NCBI GenBank assembly: GCA_023453125.1 | Contig: JAEXUB010000184.1 | Coordinates: 67,850-131,849, forward strand | DNA length: 64,000 nt | Source: Bacteroidota bacterium | GTDB taxonomy: Bacteria > Bacteroidota > Ignavibacteria > Ignavibacteriales > Melioribacteraceae | Direction: 5' to 3' | Shown: piece after piece, positions 18,736-30,082 of the stretch | Layout of the letters: each line of letters starts with the position of its first letter | Numbering within the stretch: the first letter of the stretch is position 1 | Translations under genes and position numbers: made by a program | The notes under the pieces: model-generated | Databases searched by the model: none | What the model was told of the DNA's origin: nothing | Seen by the model: the letters and a program-made list of their open reading frames with translations, nothing else

Positions 18736-20052
18736 ATGAGATTCAGAAAACACTTATTACCGGTTTTTATGTTTTTCTTCCTTATTGCTGCCATTACTCC
18801 GGCACAGGAAACAAAACAGGAATCGGAACTGGCGAAAAAACTGAAGGCTTTACCCGGTATTACCGAAGTAAAGGAAATTAGATTCGACCAGAAATCATTT
18901 ACCGAAGCTTATGAAGTGATGATTGAACAGCCGGTAGACCATAAAAATCCTAACGGTGAAAAATTCCAGCAGAGATTTGTTTTATCACATAAGGATTTTA
19001 CAAGTCCTCTTATGGTGGAAACTGAAGGATATCTCTTCAGGGCTAATTTTACAATGGAACTAACCAGAATTCTCGGCGGAAGCCAGGTTATTGTTGAACA
19101 CCGTTACTTTGGACGTTCCTGGCCGAAGGAAATAAATTGGAAATACTGCACAATTGAAAACTCGGCTAACGATTTACACAGGATTGTTACCGCTCTAAAA
19201 CAGATTTATAAAGGCAAGTTTGTCAGTTCCGGTACAAGCAAGGGAGGGCAGACAACCTGCTATTATAAGACTTTCTTTCCTAATGACGTAGATGCCAGTG
19301 TACCTTATGTAGCGCCCATAAATGTTTCTCTTGAAGACCCCAGAATTTATATTCATCTTGATACCGTTGGAACTGCCGCGGACAGGAAGAAAATACTCGA
19401 TTTCCAGATTGATATGCTTAAGAGAAGCGATGAAATGATTCCCCTGCTGAAGGAGGAGATTGCCAGGAAGAAAATGACATTCTCCAGAGTCACAATTGAG
19501 GAAGCATATGAACTTGGCCTAATGGAATATGAATTTACAATATGGCAATATGGTGCTGCAAAGCCGGCCGATATACCCGCCCCCGGATCGCCAACAGATG
19601 TGATGTTTAATCATTATAAAAAAGTAGGCGGTTTCGATTTCTTTTCTGACGAAGGAATTAAAGGAACCGAGGCATTTTTCTACCAGGCTTTTGCTGAAAT
19701 CGGATTCTACAATTATGATATCAAGCAGTTGAAACCTTATCTGAAATACGCAAAAGATCCTGACCTTTCTTTTATGATGCCTCCCGGCGAAAAAGTCGCT
19801 TATAATTCTGCGACTCTGCAAAAAGTATATCATTTCCTGCAGCATGAGGCAGAAAACATGATATTTATCTATGGCCAATACGATACCTGGTCTGCTACGG
19901 GAATTGAGCTTATCGGAAGAACAAATTCAATCAAGGTGGTTGGAAAGGAAGCTTTTCACGGTGTAAGGATTAAACAGCTTGCCCCGGAACAGAAAGAACT
20001 TATTTACAACAAGCTCGATGAATGGCTCGGGATAAAGGTTAATAGAATTTAA
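18736..20052 (+). CDS. Secreted S37-type (PS-10) serine aminopeptidase
   Basis: The 438-residue protein has a signal peptide ending TPAQ. It looks like the S37/PS-10 family, known from Streptomyces tripeptidyl aminopeptidases: the segment EQPVDHKNPNGEKFQQRFVL, then VIVEHRYFGRSWP and the nucleophile motif GTSKGG with Ser168. A late segment IYGQYDTWSA supplies the likely Asp, and AFHGVRI the His. It would cleave short peptides outside the cytoplasm. GAGGAA precedes the ATG. A good terminator follows, converging with groEL. Confidence 0.82.
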   Translation: MRFRKHLLPVFMFFFLIAAITPAQETKQESELAKKLKALPGITEVKEIRFDQKSFTEAYEVMIEQPVDHKNPNGEKFQQRFVLSHKDFTSPLMVETEGYLFRANFTMELTRILGGSQVIVEHRYFGRSWPKEINWKYCTIENSANDLHRIVTALKQIYKGKFVSSGTSKGGQTTCYYKTFFPNDVDASVPYVAPINVSLEDPRIYIHLDTVGTAADRKKILDFQIDMLKRSDEMIPLLKEEIARKKMTFSRVTIEEAYELGLMEYEFTIWQYGAAKPADIPAPGSPTDVMFNHYKKVGGFDFFSDEGIKGTEAFFYQAFAEIGFYNYDIKQLKPYLKYAKDPDLSFMMPPGEKVAYNSATLQKVYHFLQHEAENMIFIYGQYDTWSATGIELIGRTNSIKVVGKEAFHGVRIKQLAPEQKELIYNKLDEWLGIKVNRI

Positions 20053-20081
20053 ACATTTAATTAAATCAATAAGTAATGAAA

Positions 20082-20105
20082 AGCCGGGTTATGCCCGGCT
20101 TTTTT
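20082..20105 (+). terminator. Terminator for the S37 peptidase gene
   Basis: The stem AGCCGGG/CCCGGCT has a short loop and is followed by a T-run. It is the first of two adjacent hairpins between converging genes. Confidence 0.9.
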
Positions 20106-20112
20106 ATAAACA

Positions 20113-20138
20113 AAAAAGGCGGCATTTAGCCGCCTTTT
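20113..20138 (-). terminator. Terminator for groEL
   Basis: The arms AAAAAGGCGG/CCGCCTTTTT flank a 7-base loop, giving a T-run on either strand. It sits 20 bases past the groEL stop and probably ends the groES-groEL transcript. Confidence 0.9.
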
Positions 20139-20157
20139 TAATTTGAACTGAAATCTA

Positions 20158-21822
<1,665 letters not shown>

Positions 21823-21826
21823 TTAA

Positions 21827-22123
21827 TTAACCGATGATGCCGTAAATATCGCTTTCGCGCATAATTAAATAATCTTCGCCTTCAATTTTGATTTCTGTGC
21901 CTGAGTATTTACCGTAGAGCACTTTATCGCCGGCTTTAACGTTCATTGGCACGTTTTTGCCATCTTCGGTAACGCGTCCTGCGCCAACAGCTACTATTGT
22001 ACCTTCAATCGGTTTTTCTTTTGCTGTATCAGGTAAGAATAATCCCCCCTTTGTTGTTTCTTCTGCAGGATTAGGTTTAATAATTACTCTGTCAGCCAAA
22101 GGTTTAATTTTGAAATTTGCCAT
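21827..22123 (-). CDS. groS: Co-chaperonin GroES (10 kDa)
   Basis: The 98-residue protein begins [17 protein letters not shown] and contains the mobile loop [10 protein letters not shown]. The Bacteroidota-type ending is [15 protein letters not shown]. It caps the GroEL ring. GGAGG lies just before the ATG at 22123. A longer frame reaches 22135, but that start would lack a ribosome-binding site. It heads the groES-groEL operon below a perfect CIRCE element. Confidence 0.99.
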   Translation of the reverse strand: MANFKIKPLADRVIIKPNPAEETTKGGLFLPDTAKEKPIEGTIVAVGAGRVTEDGKNVPMNVKAGDKVLYGKYSGTEIKIEGEDYLIMRESDIYGIIG

Positions 22124-22153
22124 TTGAACCTCCATTATTTTATTAGTTTTGTA

Positions 22154-22180
22154 TTAGCACTCAATATTAACGAGTGCTAA
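22154..22180. promoter_or_regulatory. CIRCE operator (HrcA binding site)
   Basis: The sequence TTAGCACTC-N9-GAGTGCTAA matches the CIRCE consensus exactly. It is centred 44 bases upstream of groES. HrcA, not in this window, is expected to repress groES-groEL here and release it on heat stress. Confidence 0.98.
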
Positions 22181-22299
22181 TATAATAATTGCATATCATT
22201 TCGTCAAGAGGGAAATAGTAGAAATAGATATTATATCGTATATAAAAAGGGTTAAATTGAGATAAAAACGAGGATTTAGGCTCTATAAATGAAAGGGTA

Positions 22300-22320
22300 A
22301 AGGAGGCTTAAAGCCTCCTT
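22300..22320 (-). terminator. Terminator hairpin after the outer-membrane protein gene
   Basis: The sequence AAGGAGGC-TTAAA-GCCTCCTT forms an 8-bp stem just downstream of the stop at 22330 on the minus strand. The following T-run is short, so efficiency is uncertain. Confidence 0.65.
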
Positions 22321-22329
22321 AATGAAGAA

Positions 22330-23115
22330 TTAAAATCGCGAAATTGCAACTTTGAAAAGGAAAAATGAATCTTTCAGGTAAGGATTATGAATCAATCCAA
22401 AAGTAACAGGTATATGGATTCTGTCAGAAAACCTGATATTTCTGGTTCCTTTAATACCGATATTGCATACTTCAAATTTATCTGAATTTATCAGGTACCA
22501 GGCACTTTTACCTGCAGCGCCCCCGATAAATGCATTCATTTCAAAATCTGCAATATGGAACGGATGGCTTAATTCGATATAGAATGAATTATCCCCCGGC
22601 AGGTCGTTGTGTATATTATTTGCCGCAAAAATAGAAATCGGGAAATATTCCGGGGCTGTATAAGTAATTCCCGCCTCTATTGTGTGCGCTCCCTTTCCCT
22701 GGCCGCTGAAATTTGAAAAAGGAATTTTCATAAAGGGGAAATAATAGTCAATTACAGAGAAGCTAAAGTGTCCTATGGAGGTAGATTTTGTATAAGTGAG
22801 AATGAAATTATACTCATTATAGTTGCCTTTTATGCCGAATGAGCCCCATAAAGTAAAATCAATATAGTCTTCCTGATTAAAATTATACTTTATTGCGGCA
22901 GATGGCTGAATCTGCGGCGCGGCCCCGCTCGTTGGAGTACTCCCGGATTCAAGTCCGCGCCATACTGCTTTTGAGACGAAAGACATCCCGTAATTGAACG
23001 AAACAGTACTCTTAACGCTATCTGCTATAACATTTTGTCCGGCATGGGAATTTTGAAGGGGGAGCAGGAGTATAATCAATAGTATACTTATGTAATTAAG
23101 GTTTTTCATATTCAT
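22330..23115 (-). CDS. Outer-membrane beta-barrel protein, TorF/Gcw_chp-like
   Basis: The 261-residue protein has a signal peptide ending NSHAG. The mature start, FNYGMSFVSKAVWRGLESG, resembles the opening strand of TorF-type (Gcw_chp, TIGR02001) barrels, where a strand ends in an (F/W)RG motif. Alternating strands follow, and the chain ends in VAISRF with the C-terminal aromatic residue of outer-membrane proteins. Function is unknown. It is flanked by hairpins and probably transcribed alone. The family assignment rests on pattern only. Confidence 0.65.
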   Translation of the reverse strand: MNMKNLNYISILLIILLLPLQNSHAGQNVIADSVKSTVSFNYGMSFVSKAVWRGLESGSTPTSGAAPQIQPSAAIKYNFNQEDYIDFTLWGSFGIKGNYNEYNFILTYTKSTSIGHFSFSVIDYYFPFMKIPFSNFSGQGKGAHTIEAGITYTAPEYFPISIFAANNIHNDLPGDNSFYIELSHPFHIADFEMNAFIGGAAGKSAWYLINSDKFEVCNIGIKGTRNIRFSDRIHIPVTFGLIHNPYLKDSFFLFKVAISRF

Positions 23116-23264
23116 TCAGTCCTTTTTTCTTATATCGTTATCGTGAATCTTATAGGCATTCAATCCTATGGATTAAACGCTTTAATATATATCCATTATC
23201 GGTAATGTACTTTAGGAATTTGAGGTAAATATGTATGAGGCAGAAATTCCAATCCAAATTCCTG

Positions 23265-23290
23265 CAGGGGGAGGGTAGTAGCTCCCCCGC
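23265..23290 (-). terminator. GC-rich hairpin after purB
   Basis: The arms GGGGGAG/CTCCCCC flank an 8-base loop, with a GC extension across a one-base bulge. It lies 10 bases past the purB stop. No T-run follows, so it may protect the mRNA end or terminate with help. Confidence 0.5.
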
Positions 23291-23299
23291 AAAAATCAA

Positions 23300-24598
23300 T
23301 TATTTTTCAACCGATCTGGCAAAAATGTAATCAACATTCTTCAACAATTTCGAATTATCAAATATCGATTCAATCTCTTCTTTTTTCATAAATTTATAAA
23401 TGGAATCAGACTTAAGGAGCTCGTCTTTAAGATTTTTCGCCTTGTTCGCCCAGACATCCATAGCCGATGACTGAACAATTGCATATGCATCTTCGCGTGT
23501 TGCCCCTTTTTCTGTCAACTTCAAGAGAACTGTCTGCGAAAAAATGAGACCTCTTGTTAATTCAAGATTTTTTATCATATTCTCGGGATATATGATAAGG
23601 TTCTCAATCAGCCTGTTCATCAGGTGCATCATATAATTAAGCGCTATGCAGCTATCGGGCAGAATAACTCTTTCTACCGACGAATGGGAAATATCTCTTT
23701 CGTGCCATAAAGCTACATTTTCCAGTGCAGCTAAAGCATTGCCTCTTAAAATTCTTGCAAGTCCTGCCACTCTTTCTGAAATTATAGGATTTCTCTTGTG
23801 CGGCATAGCCGATGAGCCCTTTTGTCCTTTTGAGAAATACTCTTCTGCTTCAAGAACTTCAGTTCTTTGCAGATGCCTTATTTCAACTGCAATTTTTTCT
23901 AAAGAAGCGCCTACAATTGCAATAACAGAGAGGAACTCTGCGTGCCGGTCTCTTTGAACGACCTGAGTAGCAACCGGTTCCGGTACAAGCCCGAGTTTTT
24001 CACAAACATACTCTTCAACTTTGGGGGAGATATGCTCAAATGTTCCAACAGCGCCCGAAATTTTTCCGGCGCTAACTCTTTTAACCGCACTTTCAAGCCG
24101 TTCAATATTGCGCGAGCATTCTTCGAACCATAATGCGAATTTCAGCCCCATTGAGTATGCTTCAGCGTGAATACCGTGACTTCTGCCTACACAAATGGTC
24201 TTTTTATGTTCAATGGCTCTTTTACGCAAAATCTCCTTAAAAGTATAGAGATCTTTTAAGAGAAGCTCTCCAGCGCATTTAATCTGATATGCCAGAGCGG
24301 TATCAAGTACGTCCGATGAAGTCATGCCATAATGAATATGCCGGGAGACAGGACCTACATATTCAGCAACGTTTGTAAGAAACGCAATAACATCGTGCTT
24401 AGTTGTTTCTTCAATTTCAAGGACCCGTTTAATATCAAAAGAAGCCTTATTCTTAATAATATCCAGGTCTTCTTTAGGAATATCTCCCATCAGGCATCTT
24501 GCTTCGCATGCAAGAATTTCAACCTTAAGCCAGCTTTCAAATTTGAACTGGTCGGTCCATATTTTTCCCATTTCCGGGCGTGTATAACGCTCAATCAT
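23300..24598 (-). CDS. purB: Adenylosuccinate lyase
   Basis: This enzyme performs two fumarate-releasing steps of purine synthesis: on SAICAR, and on adenylosuccinate to give AMP. The 432-residue protein has the lyase signature GSSAMPHKRNPI. It also has the RSHGIHAEAYSMG segment and TSSDVLDTALA near the N-terminus, all typical of PurB. The start MIERYTRPEMGKIW is canonical. It overlaps the htrA-like gene by 8 bases and is the last gene of the plsY-htrA-purB operon. Confidence 0.97.
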   Translation of the reverse strand: MIERYTRPEMGKIWTDQFKFESWLKVEILACEARCLMGDIPKEDLDIIKNKASFDIKRVLEIEETTKHDVIAFLTNVAEYVGPVSRHIHYGMTSSDVLDTALAYQIKCAGELLLKDLYTFKEILRKRAIEHKKTICVGRSHGIHAEAYSMGLKFALWFEECSRNIERLESAVKRVSAGKISGAVGTFEHISPKVEEYVCEKLGLVPEPVATQVVQRDRHAEFLSVIAIVGASLEKIAVEIRHLQRTEVLEAEEYFSKGQKGSSAMPHKRNPIISERVAGLARILRGNALAALENVALWHERDISHSSVERVILPDSCIALNYMMHLMNRLIENLIIYPENMIKNLELTRGLIFSQTVLLKLTEKGATREDAYAIVQSSAMDVWANKAKNLKDELLKSDSIYKFMKKEEIESIFDNSKLLKNVDYIFARSVEK

Positions 24599-25694
24599 TC
24601 TTTATTCTCTCCAGTTTCATATTTTTTGTTAACGTTTCTTTGCCGCGTAAAATTTTAATAGGCACTATGTCTCCGGTTCTGTATTCCAGGAATACGGCAT
24701 TACAGTATTCAACATTTGAAGTTTTGTACTTGCCGACCTGTACTATTATATCAAATCTCTGCAGTCCGGCTTTGGCAGCAGGGGAGTTCTTTTCAACATC
24801 GGTAATAATTGCACCTTTAGTGGTAGGCAGCTTATAATAGCGCATTACGTCGTCGGTAATATTCTGATAATAGATTCCGGTGTAATAATTCCTGTCAATC
24901 TCACCCTTTTCCTTAAGTTCGGTAATAATCTTTTTTATCTTATCAACTGGAATTGCAAAACCAAGCCCTATATTAGCCTGTACTCCTTCGTTTGATCCTC
25001 TTATAAGAGAGTTGAGGCCTATAAGTTCTCCATTTATATTTACCAGCGGCCCTCCGCTATTACCCGGATTGATGGCGGCATCGGTTTGAATCATATCAAC
25101 ATAAGCGCGTCCGTCAATTCGCCCCATATTCATTCCTGTTGAGCTGATAACCCCGACAGTTACTGTGGGTTTATCATTTATATCGAATAATCCGAAAGGA
25201 TTTCCTAATGCAACAACCCATTCTCCAATCAGCAGGTCTGCAGAGGTCCCAAGTTCAACATAGGGGAGAGGTTTGCCTGCATTTATTTTCAATAGGCAGA
25301 TGTCGCTGAATTTATCGGCGCCTATTATATTTGCCTTATGGTGTGTTCCGTCTGTCAAAGTAACTGTAATTTCCGCCTGTGTTGTCGTTTCTTTATTGGC
25401 CACGTGGTCGTTCGTTAAGATGAATCCATCGGGGCTGATTATTACCCCTGAGCCGAGCTCCTGAACCACCTGGTCTCCGAAGAAATAGCGGTAGTATGGA
25501 TTATTAAAGCGCTGGACTCCAGATACGTTTATACCAACAACTGCAGGACTAACTTTTTCAACGGCTTTTGTAACTGCATTTCTCCTGTCGGCCGATAATT
25601 TGTCATTTGCCGCACCTCTATCCTGTGCGAACATGGAGGAAAAAAACATTATTCCGCTTACGAGCATTAAAAGTTTCTTTCTATTCATATTCAT
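24591..25694 (-). CDS. HtrA/DegP-type serine protease with one PDZ domain
   Basis: The 367-residue protein has a signal peptide ending SMFAQ, so it acts in the periplasm or outer membrane. The trypsin-like triad is His97 (LTNDHVA), Asp131 (FSDICLLKI) and Ser213 (NPGNSGGPL). One PDZ domain follows (about residues 270-365: KGAIITDVEKNSPAAKAGL). Family members degrade or refold damaged envelope proteins; one PDZ makes it closer to DegS/HhoB-type than to DegP. Start and stop overlap both neighbours (ATGA with plsY, 8 bases with purB), so it is certainly in one transcript with them. Confidence 0.93.
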   Translation of the reverse strand: MNMNRKKLLMLVSGIMFFSSMFAQDRGAANDKLSADRRNAVTKAVEKVSPAVVGINVSGVQRFNNPYYRYFFGDQVVQELGSGVIISPDGFILTNDHVANKETTTQAEITVTLTDGTHHKANIIGADKFSDICLLKINAGKPLPYVELGTSADLLIGEWVVALGNPFGLFDINDKPTVTVGVISSTGMNMGRIDGRAYVDMIQTDAAINPGNSGGPLVNINGELIGLNSLIRGSNEGVQANIGLGFAIPVDKIKKIITELKEKGEIDRNYYTGIYYQNITDDVMRYYKLPTTKGAIITDVEKNSPAAKAGLQRFDIIVQVGKYKTSNVEYCNAVFLEYRTGDIVPIKILRGKETLTKNMKLERIKND

Positions 25695-26311
25695 TCCTCA
25701 AATTTTTTATTTTCTATTATACACCGCAATGGGGCAAAATGTTTGCTTAAAATGATAAAAAACAGGATCGAGACAAGAATTATAAATTCGCTGTTTCCCG
25801 GCGGATTGGAGAAAATGAATACGGGAAAATGCTCTGCAAAAATAACACAAAAAAACCATAAAATTAGGGTAGCGAGGACATTAGATTTATTAATATTTTT
25901 TAAAAAAGAGTAGAAAATGCTCCAAAAGAGGGCCCATCCTGCCAAAACCAGAGGGGAAATCAGCAAAGCGCCCCCGGCTGCCGTCGCAAGTCCTTTACCC
26001 CCCTTAAAATTTATCCAGGGGGAATGGCAGTGTGAGAATACCGCCGAGACAAGAGATATTCCGCATAAGAGAACACTTTTTTCTATAAAAAAATATACTA
26101 TGACAACGGATAAAATTCCTTTAAGAAAGTCGATTAAAAAAACCAGAAAACCGTATTTTTTCGAACCTGTAGCGCTAAAGTAATTCATAGCTCCAACATT
26201 TCCGCTTCCTTCATTTCGTATATCGGCGCCATGAGTAATTTTAAGCAATAAATACGCGGTCGGCAGAGAACCTGTAATATATCCTGCTATTAAAGAAAAA
26301 AAGAGATTCAT
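25691..26311 (-). CDS. plsY: Glycerol-3-phosphate acyltransferase PlsY
   Basis: The 206-residue integral membrane protein transfers the acyl group from acyl-phosphate to glycerol-3-phosphate, the first step of phospholipid synthesis. The three PlsY motifs are visible: GSLPTAYLL at the N-terminus, GSGNVGAMNYF, and the glycine-rich FKGGKGLATAAGG. At least five membrane helices can be seen. It is first in the plsY-htrA-purB operon and divergent from glgP across 116 bases that must hold both promoters. Confidence 0.95.
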   Translation of the reverse strand: MNLFFSLIAGYITGSLPTAYLLLKITHGADIRNEGSGNVGAMNYFSATGSKKYGFLVFLIDFLKGILSVVIVYFFIEKSVLLCGISLVSAVFSHCHSPWINFKGGKGLATAAGGALLISPLVLAGWALFWSIFYSFLKNINKSNVLATLILWFFCVIFAEHFPVFIFSNPPGNSEFIILVSILFFIILSKHFAPLRCIIENKKFEE

Positions 26312-26427
26312 ACGATTTTTCCCTTTGATATTTCAGTGGAATATTATTTATTGCATTTCTTTAAAATATAGTTTAAATATTACAGGTTTTTTTCCATATT
26401 AGAAACAACGATACAGCGGAGTAAAAA

Positions 26428-28992
26428 ATGGTAAACTTTATTGGTCATTTCAACGTAGTACCTTCACTGCCTAAAAACCTTGAACCCCTAAGGGAGATTG
26501 CATATAATTTATATTGGACCTGGAATCATGAGGCGGTTGAGCTATTCCGCCGTATCGATAGAAAATTATGGGAGGAAGCCCAGCATAATCCTGTTATTAT
26601 GCTCGGAAAAACGGACCAGAAACGGCTCACTGAAATCTCGCAGGATGACGGATTTCTATCTCATATGAACCGTGTATACACCACTCTTAATAATTATATG
26701 AGTGAAAAAACCTGGTATCAGAGAAATCATAAGAGAGAAGAAAATCAATGTATTGCCTACTTTTCGGCCGAATTCGGTTTGACTGAATGTCTGCAGATTT
26801 ATTCGGGGGGTTTAGGTGTTCTAAGCGGAGACCATCTTAAAGCGGCAAGCGATTTGGGACTCCCTCTGGTTGGCGTTGGCTTATGCTACAAAGAGGGATA
26901 TTTCCAGCAGTATTTGACTTCCGACGGCTGGCAGCAGGAAAGATATGACCTTGTTGATTTTTATAATCAGCCGATGCAGCTTATGACCGATAAAGATCAT
27001 AAGGCAATTAAACTTTCTCTCAACTTTCCCGGCAGACAGCTCTATTTCCAGATTTGGAAAATTCAGGTAGGTAGAATTCCCCTTTATCTGCTCGATACAA
27101 ACGTTCCTGAAAATTCTGAACAGGATAAGAAAATTACTCATACATTATACGGCGGACTGATAGAGACAAGGATTGAGCAGGAAATACTTCTCGGCATTGG
27201 GGGATTGCGTGCATTGCAGGTAATTGGGATAGAACCCCTTGTCTGCCATATGAATGAAGGGCATTCTGCATTCCTTTCGTTGGAAAGAATAAGGTTGATG
27301 ATGCATAACCATAATCTCTCTTTTTATGAGGCAAAAGATGTAGGATTCTTTTCGAATGTATTTACTACTCATACTCCGGTTCCGGCAGGCATTGATATTT
27401 TCCCGAATGAATTAATAGAAAAATATTTTGGGCAGTATTACAGAAATGATCTAAGAATCAGCGATAATGAATTTTACCGGCTTGGTACACTGAACGAAAA
27501 TAATACCGGACAGTTTAATATGGCTCATCTGGCAATGAATATGGCCGGATATGTAAACGGAGTAAGCAAACTTCACGGAAAAGTATCAAAGAAAATGTGG
27601 GCATCGGGATTCCGGGATGTCCCGTTCGATGAAATTCCAATTGATTACGTTACAAACGGAATACATACACATTCCCACCTTTCGAACGAGATGCAGCAGC
27701 TGTTAATCCGATATCTTGGCGAGCGCTTTCTGGCCGATCCTTCCGATACGGAAATATGGAAGAGAGTCGATGAAATTCCCGATGAGGAATTATGGAGGAC
27801 TCACGAACGTAGAAGAGAACGTCTGGTTGCATTTGCACGTGCAAGGCTTCAGAAACAGATTATTCAAAGAGGCGGGGGAACTACTGAAATTGCGGTAGCA
27901 AAGGAAATTCTGGATGCCTCGGCCTTAACAATTGGTTTTGCAAGAAGATTTGCCACTTATAAAAGAGCAACGTTATTCCTTAGCGATATGGAGAGACTGG
28001 CAGCCCTGCTCTGCAACACAAATTATCCCGTTCAGATAATCATTGCCGGTAAAGCACATCCACGGGATGAAGAGGGGAAGAGGTTAATTCAGGAAATTGT
28101 TAGCATGTCTAAAGAAGCACATTTAAGAAAAAGAATTGTGTTTATTGAAAATTATGATATGAATGTTGCCCGTTATATGGTTGAAGGATGCGATATCTGG
28201 CTTAATAATCCAAGGCGTCCTCTGGAAGCCAGCGGTACCTCGGGAATGAAAATAATTGCCAACGGCGGATTGAATCTCAGCGTTCTTGACGGATGGTGGG
28301 ACGAGGCATATACCCCCGAGGTAGGGTGGAGAATAGGTAACGGGGAAGAATACGACGACCTCGATTATCAGGATGAAGTGGAATCGAGAATGATATATGA
28401 AACCCTCGAAAAGGAAATAATACCATTATTCTATTCGCGCGGAGAGAACAACCTTCCCCGAAATTGGATTTCCATGATGAAAAATTCAATGAAAACCCTT
28501 GGGCCTGTATTTAACACTCACAGGATGGTTGAAGAATATTTTGATAAATATTACAACCAGGCATATCAGAAGAGGATAATGCTGAGCGAAAGGGAATGGA
28601 AGAAAGCGAAGGAATTTAGCGCCTGGAAGAATAAAGTTGCGGCAAATTGGAGTAAAATCAAGTTTGTCGGACAATCCGAAGTTAGTAAAAACGGGGGACT
28701 GAAGGTAGGTGCTAAATATGCAATACAGGCTGACGTGGAATTAGGCGGATTAATCCCTGATGATGTTGAAGTACAAATTTATTTCGGTAAAGTTGAAGAT
28801 AGAAACAGAATAAGCTCTAACAATTATGTTAATATGAAATGCCAGCCTTCCAAGGGAACGGGTACGGTTTATCAGTATAAAGGGGAAATAAACTGCGATG
28901 ATACCGGGCATTTTGGATTTACATTGAGAATTCTTCCAAAGAATCCTATGCTAATTAACCAGTTCGAACTTGGACTTATAAAATGGGCATAG
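26428..28992 (+). CDS. glgP: Alpha-glucan (glycogen) phosphorylase, GT35
   Basis: The 854-residue enzyme releases glucose-1-phosphate from glycogen-like glucans. The PLP-binding segment is EASGTSGMKIIANGG with Lys608. The N-terminal YFSAEFGL segment and VDGWWDE-like LDGWWDE match the alpha-glucan phosphorylase subfamily (TIGR02094), which is widespread outside enteric bacteria. A C-terminal extension of about 100 residues after the catalytic part looks beta-rich. The start at 26428 is preceded by GGAG. The next gene begins 4 bases after the stop. Confidence 0.95.
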   Translation: MVNFIGHFNVVPSLPKNLEPLREIAYNLYWTWNHEAVELFRRIDRKLWEEAQHNPVIMLGKTDQKRLTEISQDDGFLSHMNRVYTTLNNYMSEKTWYQRNHKREENQCIAYFSAEFGLTECLQIYSGGLGVLSGDHLKAASDLGLPLVGVGLCYKEGYFQQYLTSDGWQQERYDLVDFYNQPMQLMTDKDHKAIKLSLNFPGRQLYFQIWKIQVGRIPLYLLDTNVPENSEQDKKITHTLYGGLIETRIEQEILLGIGGLRALQVIGIEPLVCHMNEGHSAFLSLERIRLMMHNHNLSFYEAKDVGFFSNVFTTHTPVPAGIDIFPNELIEKYFGQYYRNDLRISDNEFYRLGTLNENNTGQFNMAHLAMNMAGYVNGVSKLHGKVSKKMWASGFRDVPFDEIPIDYVTNGIHTHSHLSNEMQQLLIRYLGERFLADPSDTEIWKRVDEIPDEELWRTHERRRERLVAFARARLQKQIIQRGGGTTEIAVAKEILDASALTIGFARRFATYKRATLFLSDMERLAALLCNTNYPVQIIIAGKAHPRDEEGKRLIQEIVSMSKEAHLRKRIVFIENYDMNVARYMVEGCDIWLNNPRRPLEASGTSGMKIIANGGLNLSVLDGWWDEAYTPEVGWRIGNGEEYDDLDYQDEVESRMIYETLEKEIIPLFYSRGENNLPRNWISMMKNSMKTLGPVFNTHRMVEEYFDKYYNQAYQKRIMLSEREWKKAKEFSAWKNKVAANWSKIKFVGQSEVSKNGGLKVGAKYAIQADVELGGLIPDDVEVQIYFGKVEDRNRISSNNYVNMKCQPSKGTGTVYQYKGEINCDDTGHFGFTLRILPKNPMLINQFELGLIKWA

Positions 28993-28996
28993 TATA

Positions 28997-29887
28997 ATGT
29001 TTCTCGAGATGACAGATCAAAATAAGCATGAAATGATCATCTATTCTCAGAATACGTTTAACCCTGATGAGAATTTCATGCTTCTTTACAAGGATTTGAT
29101 GGGACTTAAACAAAAGAAAATCTCTTATTCCGAGGCTTTTGAATTTATGTCCTATCCCCTCGAGAAAAACCTTATTCTTTACCGCCTTATGACGAATTAC
29201 GATGCAATAAATGCCACGGACAGTAAATTAGGATTTGTTCTTTCACTGGAAGGAAAAGACGAACTGTTTTATTTCGACCCGGTATATGCCCTTAAAGATC
29301 TGCAAAATCTTGTTAAGGATTTTAATCTTGATACCTTCCGTTTCCGGATTCAGCAGACCGGTTTGAAGACTATCTCTTTTATTGGAGACAGGGAAAACTT
29401 TAGGGAGGTATACAGTTACGACTTGCATGCCAACGAAGCCCAGTATCAGAATGACAAGGTATTTGTCGAGGCTCTTCTTGATAATGAAGAAGAAGGCGCA
29501 CCTCCTGTTGATGTCCAAAAAATAGAATCCGAGTTCAATACTGCCCCTTCTATTGCATTTGATCCACTGCTGGAAGACAACACTGTTCCGGAAACCGTAC
29601 ATATTCAAGAGGATTCAGCCCCGCCGGAAACTCCTGTTAACAAACCGGAAACAATAAACTCACCAAAACAGCCGCTTGACAAAATTGAGCAAAAGGAATT
29701 GCTAAAAAAAGTGCTGGGAATTGAATCTATTTCTTCATCTGCTGAACCTATTAATGAATTGAATACAGACGAAATTAGTTTCGACGGACACAATAAGTAT
29801 TCAAATTTATTCAAATCTGCCCGGAAAAAAGATGAAATTACGGAAAGGGAAAAGGATTCTATCACTCTTAGATTTACAATTTCGTAA
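28997..29887 (+). CDS. Hypothetical protein downstream of glgP
   Basis: I do not recognise this 296-residue product. Residues 1-160 look like a compact alpha/beta domain. Residues about 160-235 are rich in Pro, Glu, Thr and Asp, probably a disordered linker. The C-terminus is charged and ends in a short beta-like segment ITLRFTIS. No signal peptide or membrane helix is seen. It starts 4 bases after glgP and is likely translated from the same message, so a link to glucan metabolism is possible but not shown. An alternative start is the ATG at 29009. No terminator is visible before the polysaccharide leader. Confidence 0.7.
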   Translation: MFLEMTDQNKHEMIIYSQNTFNPDENFMLLYKDLMGLKQKKISYSEAFEFMSYPLEKNLILYRLMTNYDAINATDSKLGFVLSLEGKDELFYFDPVYALKDLQNLVKDFNLDTFRFRIQQTGLKTISFIGDRENFREVYSYDLHANEAQYQNDKVFVEALLDNEEEGAPPVDVQKIESEFNTAPSIAFDPLLEDNTVPETVHIQEDSAPPETPVNKPETINSPKQPLDKIEQKELLKKVLGIESISSSAEPINELNTDEISFDGHNKYSNLFKSARKKDEITEREKDSITLRFTIS

Positions 29888-30082
29888 ATAATCACCCCTA
29901 TTTGTCCAAATATTTTAAATTAAATTTTATATTAAATCCAGATAAATTGTCGTTTTATTTTTCAAAATTATTTATATATTAGATTTGGTATTGTTCTTTA
30001 AAATGAATTTAATTAATTAAGATTCAATTTATTATTCTTACCGGAAAACATTTTAGGTTAAAAATAGTTTTAAGCAGGTAAT

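Noticed and set aside
18736..20052. Type IX secretion C-terminal sorting domain on the secreted peptidase
   Set aside because: The C-terminus ends with the hydrolase fold and shows no added beta-sandwich domain.
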